DNA of 64,000 nt, taken from the NCBI GenBank assembly GCA_014904845.1, contig MU119324.1, positions 1-64,000 of the forward strand. The letters run 5' to 3'. Made by a program: the position numbers and the translations under genes. Positions 13,269-27,639 of the stretch are shown here, in pieces. The notes under the pieces are model-generated. The model saw only the letters and a program-made list of their open reading frames with translations. It made no database searches and was not told where the DNA came from. The stretch comes from Acephala macrosclerotiorum. Lineage: Eukaryota > Ascomycota > Leotiomycetes > Helotiales > Mollisiaceae. Position 1 is the first letter of the stretch, and each line of letters begins with the position of its first letter.

Positions 13269-15134
13269 TCGTTTATATAATATATAAACGTTATTTTTTT
13301 TGAGATAATTTTTTAAATAAATAATATTATTATTAATAATTATTTTAAAATATATTATTTTTTAATTTTTAAAATTATTTATATAAAAATTTTATAAAAT
13401 ATTATTTTTATATTCGAATTTTTTAAATATTTTAAATTTATATAAAATAAATTTATTTAAATTTAATTTTTCGAAATCGATTTATTTTTCGTATTCGTTT
13501 TTATTATAATAAAAAATTTTTTATTATACGTTTATTTAAATTAATTTTTTTTTAAAATAAAAAAAATTAAAATAAGTATTTATAATTTTTTATATTCGTT
13601 ATTAAATAATAAAAAAATATTCGAAAAAAATAAATCGTTTTTAAAAAAGTTTTATTTTTATTTTAAATATTAATTTTTATTATTTTAAAATATCAATTTA
13701 TATTCGATAAATTTATTTATTTATATATAAAATATAAATAAAAATTTAAATTAATTATAATTTAAATATATTTCAAATAATATAAAAATTTATTATTTTT
13801 AAAAAAAAACGTAATATATAATATTTATTATCGTTTTAATTATCGATTTTTCATAATCGATTTTTTTATCGTATATAATAAACGCAAATTAAAAAAAGCG
13901 TAATTAAAATTTTAATAATTATTTTTTTAAATTTTTAATATTATATATAAAAATTTTTAAATATCGAAAAAATTATATTTTTTTACGTAAATTTTTTTTA
14001 ATATTTTTTCGTAAAATTTTTTAAATATCGAGAAAAAATTAAACGTATATTTTTAAATTTCGAAAAAATATATATTTTTTTACGTAAAATTTTTTTTTAA
14101 TTTAAATTTTATTATTTTATATTTAATTAATAAAATTAAATATTAATTAATATTAATAATATTAAAATATTCGAATATATTAACGTATTATATTTAATTA
14201 ATATAATTTTTATATATTGAATATAAAAATTATTAATTATTAAAAAATTAAATTTAAAATTGAAAATATTAATATATTTTCAATTTTTACGTTAAATTTT
14301 TTTTAATTAAAACATATAATATACACGTGTATATATTTCGATAATTATTAATAAATTTACGAAAAAAATAAAAATTATATTAATTTGAAAAAATACAATA
14401 TTAAAATAATTTATATACGTTTTTTAAAAATATATATTTTCGAAATATAAAATATTCGATAATATTATTACGAATTATATCGAATTATTTATTTCGAATT
14501 TTTAATCGATTTTTATTAATTTAATTAATATATTAAAAAAAATCTCAATACTATTTTATTTATAAATCGATAAATTTATTAAAAAAATAAATTCAATTTT
14601 AAAATATTATTTTAAAATATTTATAAATTTCGAATAAAATAATTAAATCGATTTAATCGATTTAATAAAATATTATTAATTATAAATATTTCATTATTTA
14701 AAATAAACGAAAAAATAATTAAATTATATAAAATTAGTATTTTATTATATTATAAATTAAAATCAATTTACGAATTAATAAATCGATTAAAAAGTTTTTA
14801 ATAAAAACTTTAAAAATTTTTAATTTACGTATAAAATATTTAAATAAAATATTATAACGTTAAATATAAAAAAATAAAATTTAAAATTAAAATTTATATT
14901 ATATTAAATATAAAATTTTTTATTTTTAATTAATTATATAAAAAGTTCGATTTTAAATATATTAAATTATTTCATATCGAAAAACGAATTAATTTATAAA
15001 TATATAAAATTAAATTATTAAATATTTAAAAATATTATAATATTTTTTATTTTTTAAAAATATTTTTACAATAAATCGAAAAACGAAATAATAATTGAAT
15101 TAAATTTAAAATTAATTATAAACGATTTAAAAAA
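13269..15134 (+). repeat. Duplicated block, left copy (probable contig end)
   Basis: This 1866-bp block reappears with no difference that I could find at 15145-17010, a constant offset of 1876 bp. It ends exactly at the run of N. Identity at this level is unexpected in DNA that RIP has otherwise scrambled, so the two blocks are best read as overlapping contig ends that were scaffolded but not merged. Confidence 0.85.
14160..14343 (+). repeat. LTR-like repeat, copy 2
   Basis: 184 bp in direct orientation to 2636-2821, with transitions as the main difference. The same block is seen again at 16036-16219, but only because of the duplication around the assembly gap. It contains atacacgtgtat, a palindromic core kept here but mutated in copy 1. 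Confidence 0.5.
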
Positions 15135-15144
15135 NNNNNNNNNN
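15135..15144. other. Assembly gap (10 N)
   Basis: Ten unknown bases. The 1866 bp on its left and right are the same sequence, so the true distance is likely negative (overlap) and about 1.9 kb of the window is probably counted twice. Confidence 0.95.
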
Positions 15145-17010
15145 TCGTTTATATAATATATAAACGTTATTTTTTTTGAGATAATTTTTTAAATAAATAA
15201 TATTATTATTAATAATTATTTTAAAATATATTATTTTTTAATTTTTAAAATTATTTATATAAAAATTTTATAAAATATTATTTTTATATTCGAATTTTTT
15301 AAATATTTTAAATTTATATAAAATAAATTTATTTAAATTTAATTTTTCGAAATCGATTTATTTTTCGTATTCGTTTTTATTATAATAAAAAATTTTTTAT
15401 TATACGTTTATTTAAATTAATTTTTTTTTAAAATAAAAAAAATTAAAATAAGTATTTATAATTTTTTATATTCGTTATTAAATAATAAAAAAATATTCGA
15501 AAAAAATAAATCGTTTTTAAAAAAGTTTTATTTTTATTTTAAATATTAATTTTTATTATTTTAAAATATCAATTTATATTCGATAAATTTATTTATTTAT
15601 ATATAAAATATAAATAAAAATTTAAATTAATTATAATTTAAATATATTTCAAATAATATAAAAATTTATTATTTTTAAAAAAAAACGTAATATATAATAT
15701 TTATTATCGTTTTAATTATCGATTTTTCATAATCGATTTTTTTATCGTATATAATAAACGCAAATTAAAAAAAGCGTAATTAAAATTTTAATAATTATTT
15801 TTTTAAATTTTTAATATTATATATAAAAATTTTTAAATATCGAAAAAATTATATTTTTTTACGTAAATTTTTTTTAATATTTTTTCGTAAAATTTTTTAA
15901 ATATCGAGAAAAAATTAAACGTATATTTTTAAATTTCGAAAAAATATATATTTTTTTACGTAAAATTTTTTTTTAATTTAAATTTTATTATTTTATATTT
16001 AATTAATAAAATTAAATATTAATTAATATTAATAATATTAAAATATTCGAATATATTAACGTATTATATTTAATTAATATAATTTTTATATATTGAATAT
16101 AAAAATTATTAATTATTAAAAAATTAAATTTAAAATTGAAAATATTAATATATTTTCAATTTTTACGTTAAATTTTTTTTAATTAAAACATATAATATAC
16201 ACGTGTATATATTTCGATAATTATTAATAAATTTACGAAAAAAATAAAAATTATATTAATTTGAAAAAATACAATATTAAAATAATTTATATACGTTTTT
16301 TAAAAATATATATTTTCGAAATATAAAATATTCGATAATATTATTACGAATTATATCGAATTATTTATTTCGAATTTTTAATCGATTTTTATTAATTTAA
16401 TTAATATATTAAAAAAAATCTCAATACTATTTTATTTATAAATCGATAAATTTATTAAAAAAATAAATTCAATTTTAAAATATTATTTTAAAATATTTAT
16501 AAATTTCGAATAAAATAATTAAATCGATTTAATCGATTTAATAAAATATTATTAATTATAAATATTTCATTATTTAAAATAAACGAAAAAATAATTAAAT
16601 TATATAAAATTAGTATTTTATTATATTATAAATTAAAATCAATTTACGAATTAATAAATCGATTAAAAAGTTTTTAATAAAAACTTTAAAAATTTTTAAT
16701 TTACGTATAAAATATTTAAATAAAATATTATAACGTTAAATATAAAAAAATAAAATTTAAAATTAAAATTTATATTATATTAAATATAAAATTTTTTATT
16801 TTTAATTAATTATATAAAAAGTTCGATTTTAAATATATTAAATTATTTCATATCGAAAAACGAATTAATTTATAAATATATAAAATTAAATTATTAAATA
16901 TTTAAAAATATTATAATATTTTTTATTTTTTAAAAATATTTTTACAATAAATCGAAAAACGAAATAATAATTGAATTAAATTTAAAATTAATTATAAACG
17001 ATTTAAAAAA
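15145..17010 (+). repeat. Duplicated block, right copy
   Basis: Copy of 13269-15134 that starts directly after the N run. After 17010 the sequence continues into new AT-rich DNA, whereas the left copy stops at the gap. This arrangement is the signature of two contigs sharing an end. Confidence 0.85.
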
Positions 17011-17810
17011 CAAAAAAAAAAATAAAATAAAATAAAAAAAATTATTAACGTAAATTATATTATTTAATAAAATAAAAAAATTAAAATGCGAATTATAATA
17101 ATTAATAAAAAATAAAAAATTTCAATTATATTATTAAAATAATTATTAATTTTTACGAAAAAAATTTTTTAAATTAAAATCGAATATTGAAAATTAAAAT
17201 AATTTTTATTAAAAAAAAACAAATTATTATAATAATATTTTTATATATAAATTAATAATAAAAATTAATTATTTATATAATATAACGATATTATATTAAT
17301 TAAAACGTAATTAAAAAAAAAGTTTTTTTAATAAATATATATATTTTAATCGTAAAATTAATTAAATTAAAATTAAAATAAAATAAAATTACGTATTTAA
17401 TAATAATATAATTAATATAAATTTATAAATATTTAAAAATAATAATAATAAAATAAAATTCGATATTGAAATCGATAAAAATATTTATAAACGAATTTTA
17501 ATTTATTTAAATATAAAAAAAAATTAATTAAATATTAAATTATTATAAAATTAAATTAAAATAATTATATAATTATAAAATTAATATTAAAAACCAATTA
17601 ATAAAAAATATTACAATTTTAAAGTTTTTTTAAAATAATATTAAATTGAATCGAAAATTAAATAAAATATATTTTTTAATAATTTTTAAATAAAATAATA
17701 AAATTTAATAATAATATTTTTTTTTAAATATTATATATTTCGTTATTAATATAATTAAAAAAAAATCGTTTTTTTGAAAATAAAATAATTATTAATATTA
17801 TTATTTTTTA
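17011..17810. other. AT-rich DNA between duplicated block and copia copy C
   Basis: No gene or recognisable repeat. Residual C is mainly in CpG. Confidence 0.6.
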
Positions 17811-20800
17811 AAAATATTAAAATTTTAATTTAATATTAATAATTTAATTTTTTTCGTTTTTTTTAAAAGAGATATTTATTTATTTATATAATTAAATAAA
17901 ATAAACGTAAAATTAAAAAATAAACATTAAAATAATTATTATTAAAAGTAATAAAAATTATAATTCGAATTATTTAATCGATCGTTTAAATAATTATTTA
18001 ATTAAATCGATATTAATAATTTTTTTTTTAATTTATAAATTAAAAATAAAAAAATATTATTATAATTATAAACGCGTTATTTTATTATCGAATAATAAAA
18101 AAAATTTAATCGTAAATTAATCGTTATTACGTATTATAATATTTAATTAATTAAATTAAATTTAAAAAAAAAAATTTAAATTTAATATTTATAATTCTCG
18201 AATTAATCGAAAGTTTTATTTTCGAAAATACTAAAAAATATTAAAAATATTAAAATATTAAAATAATAATTATACGTTTTTTTTAGTATTATTTTTTTTT
18301 AATAATTTTTTTTTTTATTATTTTCGTTTTTATCGATTAATTTTTGAATTTTAAAACGTTATATTTATTTTTATATTTTAATATTAAAATTATTAATATT
18401 AACGAGCGATTTAAATAATTTATTAACGTTAAATTTAATTATAATATTAATTGAATTATTATTTTTAATAATTTATTAAATTTTTAAAAGTTTTTTATAT
18501 TTGTACAATTATTTAATAATTATAATATCGAGTTTAATTATATACTCGTAAAAAAAAAAAAAAATTAATATAAATAATTACGAAAATTTAATTTAATTTT
18601 AATCGTTTTATAATAAAATTAAAAATAATAAAAATCGAGATTTTTATATCTATTTTTATTATTATTACGTATAATTTAAAAATTAAAATAATACAAGTAA
18701 TTTTTTTATATTTTATTAAATTCTAATAAAATAAATTGTTTCGTAAATCGAATTATTTATCGTTATAAGTTTTATTATTAAAAATAATAATATATTCGAT
18801 TTACGAATTGAAATTTTTATTTATAATAAAAAAATCGTTTATAAAAACGAAAAATTTTATTAAATATAAATTTAAATAAAAAAATCGAAATTTACGATTA
18901 AAATTATTTATTTATTATTATAATTGTTTATTTAATATTATTATTTATTTTTTCTTAGAATTTTAATATTAAATTATTATCGATATATTGTATATAATTT
19001 TCGATTAATAAATAGAATTAATATATATTTTTTAAACACGTTATTCGAAATACGTTTATTTATAAAAATTTAATTTCGAATTAATTAAATTTAAACGTTT
19101 ATTTTTTTTTTTTTTTTACGAAAATACAATTTTATTTCTAGTTTTATTTATTATTAATTTATATTCGTTAAATAATAAAAACGTATTCGATATTAAAAAC
19201 TTTATAAATTTAATTAATAATTTAATTTTTTAAAATAAATATATTATCGATTTATATATTAATTATTTTTTATAATAAACAAATAAAAATCGAAAATTAA
19301 AAATTTTATTAAAATTTTATTTTTATAATAAACGTTATACGTTTTATATTAATATATTTCTATTTTTGAAATTTTATATAAAAATTTAATTATTTTAAAA
19401 ATAACGTTCGATAAAAATTTACTTATTATTATTTTTTAAAAATTTAATAAAAATAATACGTATTAATAAAATTATTAATTATACGTATATTTAAATAATA
19501 TTTTTTAAATTTAAAAAATAAAAATAAAATAATAATAATTCGTTAATTAATATATTAAATAATTGAAAATTAAATTAATATTATATTCTTATTTTTATTA
19601 TTAAATATTTAAATTATAAAACGAAATTTCTCGTATAAAATTATCGTTTTTATACTTTTAATCTCGTTTATTAATTTCGAATTAAAAATTTATTAATTTC
19701 TTTTTTATAAAAAATTACAAACGAATCGTTTAAAGTAATAATAATTTTTTTATACGAAAATTTATAAATAATTATTTATTTTTAATTTTTTTCTCGATTA
19801 AATAAATTTTAAAAATTGTTTTATTTATATAAATTATTATATAAATATATTCATTGAAATTAAAAACGTAAAAAAAGATTTTTATTATAATTTAAAATAA
19901 ACGTAAATTTTTTTTTAAAGTATATAAAATTTTTTTCGTTAAACGAAATAAATTAAATATATATTTTTTTATTTTCGAATTTTTTTTAAAAAAGTTTAAT
20001 TTTAAATTTTAAATTTTTAATAAATTTTTTTTTAATAAATAATTTTATCGTAATACTATAAAAACTTTTTAATTTATTTAATAATTATAATTAATATATT
20101 TTTTTATTTATTATTAAAAACGTATATAATTTTTTTTTTTTTTTTTAAATAAATACGTTTAAATTTAAAAATAAATCGATTAAATAATAATTTTATAAAT
20201 TATTTTTTATTCGTAAAACGTTATTAATTTAACGAGTAATATAATATTTTCGAACTATAATAATTATATTTTTTATCGTTTTAATTTTAATAATAATCGA
20301 TATTATAAACGCGTTTTATTATAATATTTAAAAATAAATACTAAAAATAAAAAATATAAAAATAATATCGTTCGATTTTATTATATCGTTAATTATTTTA
20401 ATTATTATTTGAGATCGTTTTTTTTTTTACAAATTAAAAAGTTCTTAAAATAATATATTATATATACGTTTTAATAAAACGTAATATTTCTTTATTAAAT
20501 TAATCGAATTATAAGTTTTTATTAATATAATTTTCGAATTAATATTTATATTTTTAATATTATTATAAAATTCTTTAAAATTAAAATTTATTTCGAGATT
20601 ATAAATAGTAAATACTAGTAATTTAAAGTAAATATTAATTTAATATACTTGAAAAACGTTTTATATTTTTTTTTATCGATATATTAACGAGAAATTTTAT
20701 AGTTTAAAATATTATAATTTTATTTACAATTTAAAATATTAATTTTCCGTCGATTTATAATACGTTTAAATAAATAAAATAATTAAAATTATAATCGTCG

Positions 20801-22257
20801 TATAACGTAAATTTAAAACGATCGAAAAATTTATTATTTATTTAATATTATTAATAAAATCTCGTTATTTTTTTAATTTTTTTAAAATTCGTAAAATATT
20901 TTTTACGTTTTAATATTCGCGTGAATTTAGCGATCGATAAATATTTAAAACGCTTATATAATCGTTTAAATTTCGTTTTAATTAAATAGTAAATAATAAA
21001 ATTAATTTTTATCGTAAAAATTTTATAATTACTATAAATTAAATTTTCGAGTAAATTAAATAATATTTAAAAATATTTAAATATTTTAATAATAAATATA
21101 TTATTAAAATTATTGAATTTAATTTATAGTTTATTTATATTTTAAAAATAAATAAAAAAAATACGTTTATTAAAACTACGTAAAACGTAATACGTTTAAT
21201 TAATATATCGATATTAATAGTTCTAAAAAATGAAATTTTATCGATCTCGAATTTAATTATTATTTTTTTAATTTTAAATTCGTTTAATTTAACGTTTCGA
21301 ATTTATTAAAAAATTAAATATTAATTCTCGTCGATAATAAATCGTTAAATTATATCGATATTAATTATAATATTTATAAAAACGTTTAATATATAACGAT
21401 TTATTAAATACGTTTTTATATTAATAAATATAAGAAATAATTTCGATTATATTACGATATTCGATATTATATAATAAATTAATTAGTGATCGAGTAATTC
21501 GATAATTTTAAATTTATTAATTATATCGTAAAATATTATAAAATAATTAATCGATTGTATAATATTATTTTTATGTAAATTTTTTTTTTTAGTAAATTTA
21601 ATAATAAATTATTCGTATTTTTCAACGATATCGAAATTTAATCTTTCGAATTTAATTATAAATTAAATTATTTTATTTTTATCGAACGATTTCAATTTTT
21701 TAAAATTATTATATATATATATATATATATATATATTTTTAGTGTATAATAAATATTTTAATAATTCGAGTTTTTATAAACGAAATATTTTTTCTCGTTT
21801 TAATATATAATTAGTTTTTTATAATTAATTCGATTATTATATCGAGTATTTTTATTGAAATATTTATAATTTACGAAATATAATTTAATCGTATTTCGAT
21901 AAATTTCTTTTTTTTCGATTATAAAAATTTTGAAAATTATTTTTATTTTCGTTTAAAATAAAATCGCGTTATAAACGTTTTTATATATAATTTAAAAATT
22001 CGATAAAAATCGAAAAAATATTTAATAATATTTTAATACGTTTTAATAAACGTAATAAAATTTATTTCGTATAAGAATTTTTATTCGTATATTCGAGCGT
22101 AAATTAAATTATTTTTAAATTAGTTTTTAGTGTAATATTTTAAAGTATTCGATAATCGTTTTATTTAAATTTTATATTCGAATTATAATAAATATAATAG
22201 TATTTTATTAATTAAATATTCGATTTTAACGTTTTTTAATTTCGAAATTCGATTTTA
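17811..22257 (-). mobile_element. Ty1/copia copy C, left part (heavily RIP-mutated)
   Basis: This segment follows copy A base for base at many places, for example around 18,700-18,900 against 5,040-5,230 and 21,480-21,640 against 7,980-8,130. Almost all CpA, CpT and CpC sites have become TpA, TpT or TpC, so no coding frame remains. The 3' LTR is at the left, with its first bases unrecognisable. The segment is broken at 22257, in the stretch equivalent to about 8755 of copy A, and resumes at 25639. Short internal deletions relative to A are also seen. Confidence 0.85.
21714..21736. repeat. (TA)n microsatellite
   Basis: About 23 bp of alternating TA inside copy C. Copies A and B have poly-pyrimidine or poly-purine sequence at the equivalent place, so the tract arose from RIP or expansion after insertion. 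Confidence 0.7.
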
Positions 22258-25200
22258 TTAATATATTAAATAATTAAATTAAATTAAATTAATTATTTTT
22301 AATTTAAATTTAATTAAAAAAAATATAATATTATTTTAATTTTAATTTAATTTAATTAAATTAAATTAAATTATAATTAATTAATATAATTAATACGTAA
22401 TTATATTCGATTTTCGTTTAAAAAAAACGAATAAAATTTTAAATTAAAATTCGATTAATTGAAAATTATAAAATTAAAATAAAACTAATATTACGTACGT
22501 TATAATCGAATTATAAACGAAATATCGATTTTCGAATTAATTTTCTTTTTTAAATCTCTATTTTATTATTTTATTATAAATTAAATAAATTATATAAAAT
22601 TTTAATTTTTTTATTTTTTAATATTTTAAAATTAAAAAATAATTATAAATTAATAAAAATTTAAAAAAAAAATTATTAAAATAAAAAAAAATTCATATAA
22701 TTAAATAAATATTTTCGATTTTTTTTTTTTAAAATTAATATAATCAATTTTTTTATAAATTAATTATTTAAATTACAAAAAAATTTTTATTATAAATTTA
22801 TTTTAAATTATTCGAAATACTTTTTTCTATTTTAAAAAAAACTAATATTAATTAAAATCGTGAAAATTATAACGTTAAACTTTTTAAAAATTAAATTTTT
22901 ATATTTAAATATAAATTATATAAAAGAATTTTTAATTTTATTAAAAAAAAATTTTCGAATTCAAATAATATTCGAATTTATATAATTAAATATTTTTATA
23001 AAAACTATAAATAAATAATTCTTATTTTAAAAAATATTTAATTTATTAATATTATTTTAATAAAAAATTTATTATTTTACAAATAATTATAAAATTTATT
23101 ATAAATATAATTATAAATTTATTAATTTAAAAAGAATTTTAATTAATAATTTTAATAATAAGTAATTTATTTTAAATTTTAAAATAAAATTATAAATATT
23201 AATAAATTTTTAAAAAAAAATTTCGAAGTTATAATTTTTTAAATTTAAACGAATATTAAAAATAAATTTATTTTATAAAAAACTAATAAACGATTAAAAA
23301 ATCCCGAGAAAACGTTTTAAATTAATAATTAAATAAATAATCGAAAAATAGAAACTAAATAATAATAGTTTTTTTTTAATTTTAAATACATCAAGAAAAA
23401 AATTTATAAGCTAATTGATTGCTAATGGTACCAGCGGCTTGCCAATGGCGCGCGCCACGCAGTAATTGCATGTCCAAATCTTTGGCGTCCAATGATAGTC
23501 GATTGGCAAGTGGGTCCAGGCCAATAAGAACACCAAAACTCTCGGCTCTTGGCGGCTGCAGACGGCTGCGCGCGGCCCTTAGACAGGCACTTATGCAGCC
23601 ACACTTTAATCAATTGAGCCGCTCAGCCTTTAAGTGCTTCAATCTAAGCTCTCAATATCGAGTAGCGCAGCGCAACGCAATTACTCGCATGCCTGATCGG
23701 CATTTCTACGCGCGTAAACTTTGCTTGAATCGATCGATTCTACGATCAGATTTTAAGTGGCGTTAATATTTTTAATTCTTATTTTTATCTAATGCTTCGA
23801 TATTTTCAATGATTGGTCGGATAAGAAGCGACCGCTAGTCTGCATATAAATCTTGGCGAAGAACACCAAAACTCAACAATTTCTAATTTATAGCTTAATA
23901 TCTCAATGCGCGCTCAATAGATTTACTTGAAACTCTTATAATAGACTAAATAAGTACTATAGATTATAAGTTTCAAATATCTAAGTATTTAGTTTTAAGC
24001 TAGTACTATTAGCAATGCTTTGACACTATTGGCACCGGGCTGGCGCTGTTGGCACTAGGCCAAAATAGTCGGTGGCGCTGGCAATCGGCTAAGCTGCCAT
24101 TGGCTCGCTAATAGCGCTACTAGCGCACGTGTCTTTCGGCAAAACGGCTGGCAAAAAATATTTTTCTCGATGTATTTAAATAATTATTAATTAAAATATA
24201 TATTTTAAAATTATAATATAAATTATTTTAATAATAATTTTTTTAAAAAAAATTATTAATTATATTAATAATATAATAAAATTATATATTTTTTTTTTTA
24301 AAAATTTTTATAAATAATTAATTTTGAAAATAATATTAATTATATGTTTTTTAATATATAAAAATTTTTCGTTTACTATAAATTAATTAAAACGAATTAA
24401 TTTACGATTAAATTTTTTTATTTTATATTTTATTACTTTTTTATAATAATTATTTTATAAATAAAAACTTTAAATTAAAATTTTATTTATTAATAATAAA
24501 AAATTTAAAAAATAAATATATTAATATTTATATATTTTAAATTTTAATTAAAATATTAAATTAATTTTTAATAATATATTAATAAATATATTTCGTTTAT
24601 ATTATAATTATAAAACTATAAAATTTAATAATAATATTTTTTATACGATTTACGTTTTAAATTTTGTAATTTAAAATATTTTAAAAGTTTTTATTAAAAA
24701 TAATAATAATAATATTTTTAAAAAAATATATAAATTTTAAAATTTTATAATTAAATAAACAATTATTAAATTAAATATTAATTTTTTTTTTATATTTTAT
24801 AAAAACAATTAATACGATTATTTAATTATTTAATTTAAAATTTTTTAAAAATAATAAATTAATATTATTCGAAAATAAAATTAAATATTTAAAAATTTTT
24901 TTTAAAATTTTTAAAATATTTATTAGAATTATAATTAAATTATAAACGTAAAAATATTTTATTATTTATTATTTAATTTTTATAATTTATAATATTTATA
25001 ATAAATTAAATAAAATTAAAAAAAAATTAAATATAAATTATTTTTTTAATTATATATTTTCATTTAATTTTATTTATAATTTTTTAAATTTATTATTATT
25101 ATTAATAAAAAATTAATTAAATTAAAAAAAAATATTTTAAAATTAAATAAATTAATATATTTAATTTTAATATTTATAATAAATTTTATAAAAATTATTA

Positions 25201-25638
25201 ATTGTAAATTATTTAATTTATTAGTTTTTTTTATAAAAAAATTTATATTAATTTATATTTTAATTATAAACGAAATTATTTTATTTAATTATTTTTTATT
25301 TAAAAAATTTAAAATTTAAAATTTAAATTTAAATAAAAATAATAATAATTTCGATTATTTTCGAAAGATTTTTTTATAAGAAATTTTAATTATTAATAAA
25401 ATTAAAAATAATTTTATTAAAAATAATTTTAAAATAATAATATATTTAAAAAAATAAAAAAAGATTTTTTTATTTAATAATAAATTTTTATTTATTTATA
25501 AAAATTTAATTTAAAATATTAAATTTTTATTATTTATAAAAATATTTAAAAAATATTATTTTTTAATATAATTATATAATTAATTAAAATTAATTTAAAT
25601 TATAATTAATTAATTTAATTTTTTTTAATTATATTAAA
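22258..25638. mobile_element. 3.38-kb insertion splitting copia copy C
   Basis: Copy C is interrupted here, with the 5-mer TTTTA present at both junctions (22253-22257 and 25639-25643), which fits a 5-bp target duplication. The outer parts are extremely AT-rich. The ends ttaatatatta and tttaatataatt (right end reversed) resemble each other, but they are so low in complexity that terminal inverted repeats cannot be claimed. The middle (23.40-24.17 kb) has balanced GC. No transposase, reverse transcriptase or other coding frame was found, so the class is unknown. Confidence 0.65.
23400..24165. other. GC-balanced island inside AT-rich insertion
   Basis: Base composition switches abruptly to about 45-50% GC and back. 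The longest open frame (23419-23766 on +) has a composition that looks accidental and I do not call it a gene. The island is packed with TGGC/GCCA words (cttgccaatgg, attggcaag, ttggcactaggcc, ggctggc), repeats aagaacaccaaaactc twice (about 23526 and 23861), and has attgg followed about 35 bp later by tatAAat near 23845, a promoter-like layout. It may be a single-copy passenger between RIP-mutated ends. Confidence 0.6.
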
Positions 25639-27087
25639 TTTTACGATTTCGATTATTTTATTAAAAGAAAATTCTTTTTTAATAAATTTCTAATAATAAA
25701 ATTTATTAATTTTATTAATAAATATAATCGAAAACGCGTTATAATAATTTTTAAATTTAATATTTATTTTCGAGTATAAATTTTTAAATACTCGTATAAA
25801 TATATTTAATAAATTTTTTTTTTATAATATTTAAATTTATTATTATAAATTTTTATAAAAATAATTAATTTTTTATTGAAATTATATATCGATCGATTAA
25901 AATTTTTTAATAATAATAAAAATAATAAATTTCATTTTAAATTTTCGTTTTTTAATAATAAATTTAATAATAATATTTTATTATATTTTTGAGATTATTT
26001 TTAAAATATTATATATTCGAATAATATTATTTATTTTATAAAAAGTTTTATAGCAAATTTTAATAATTAAAAAATAAAATTCGAAAATATTAATATTATT
26101 TTTTTAATAAAAATAATAAAAATAATAAAAAAATTTATTTTTAAATCGATTATATTTTTTTATAAATTAAAGTTTTTTATTAAATTTATTTTTACGATTT
26201 TTTTATACGATTATTTTAATTATTTTTTTTTATTTATAATATTTATTAATATTTTTAAAATTTTAATAAATCGTTTTTTCGATATTTATATTTCGTTTAT
26301 TTATAAAATTTTATATAATTTTTTTTTTCGTATTTTCGTTTATTTTTTTTTTAAATATTTTTTTTATTTATTTTAAAAATAGTTTTTTATATTCTATTTA
26401 TAATTTATAATTTCGATCGTTTTTCGTTTTAAAATTTTATATTTATTTTAATATATATTATATTGAATTCAAAAATAAAAAAAATAATAAAAAATATTTT
26501 TTTTAATTAAAATTATATTTTGAAAAAATATAATCGTATTTTTAAAAAGCGTTTTATTGAATTATATTATATTCGATAAATATAATAATTCGACGAGTTT
26601 TCGTATTAAATTTATAAAAATTATTTTAAAATTATTTAATAAATTATAATAAAATACTCGTTATTAATACGCGATAAAACGTAAAATAAAAAATTAATTA
26701 ATTTTAAATCGAAAAAAATAAAACGAATATAAAATTATAATATTTTTTAAAGATTTAATAATTTTTTTTAATACAAATAAAAAAAAAGTTTTACGTTTAA
26801 TTAAATTAATAAATTACGTATAATTTACATTTTTTTATTCGATCGATTTTATTTAATTATTAATTAATATTAATACGTTTAAAAATAAATTACAAAATAT
26901 TAAAATTTTAATTTTTTTCGTTTTTTTCGTTTTTTTTACAAAAAAAATATTTATTTATTTATATAATTAAATAAAATAAACGTAAAATTAAAAAGTAAAT
27001 ATTAAAATAATTATTATTAAAAATAATAAAAATTATAATTCGAATTATTTAATCGATCGTTTAAACGATTATTTAATTAAATTAATA
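25639..27087 (-). mobile_element. Ty1/copia copy C, right part with 5' LTR
   Basis: Continues copy C after the insertion. It aligns with 8,760-10,347 of copy A and includes the gag N-terminal region (about 25,680-26,000) and the 5' LTR at about 26868-27087. The LTR lacks part of the internal sequence present in the 228-bp LTRs of A and B. The 16-bp palindrome of the LTR has decayed here to gatcgtttaaacgat. The poly-T/poly-A tract present after the 5' LTR in A and B is missing. Confidence 0.85.
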
Positions 27088-27639
27088 CGATTTTTTTTTA
27101 AATAAAAAATAATATATTAATTAAAATTTATTTAAAAAAAATATTTTAAAAAAATATTTAATTTTATAAATAAATTTAAATTCGTTATAAAAAAAAAATA
27201 AAAAAATATTTTAATTATATTTTTAAACATTTCAAAAGAAAAAAATTATATATATATATAATTATTAAAAAAAAAATACGATCAATAAATAAATAAAAAT
27301 CAAATAATAAATTAATATAATAATAAAAAAAAATTCAATATTTATAATTAAATAAAACGATTAAAAAAAATATAATTATATATAAAAATATTATATTTTA
27401 AAAAATAAAAAAAATAATATAAAAAATTTTTAAAATTTTAAATATAAAAAATAATAATTTAATAAATTTAATTATAAAATAAATTAAATTAAATTAAAAA
27501 AGTTTTTATAAATAATTTTTAAAACGATTAAATTTTAATTATAATTACAAATATAATATTAAAAAAATTTTTATAATTCGTTTTCGATTTTAATATTATT
27601 TATAAAATTTTATTAATACGTAAATATTAAATCAAAATT

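Noticed and set aside
23419..23766. 115-codon open frame in the GC-balanced island
   Set aside because: Composition is rich in Arg, Ser and Ala with no domain, the region is dense in short repeats, and an open frame on the other strand overlaps it. It looks accidental.
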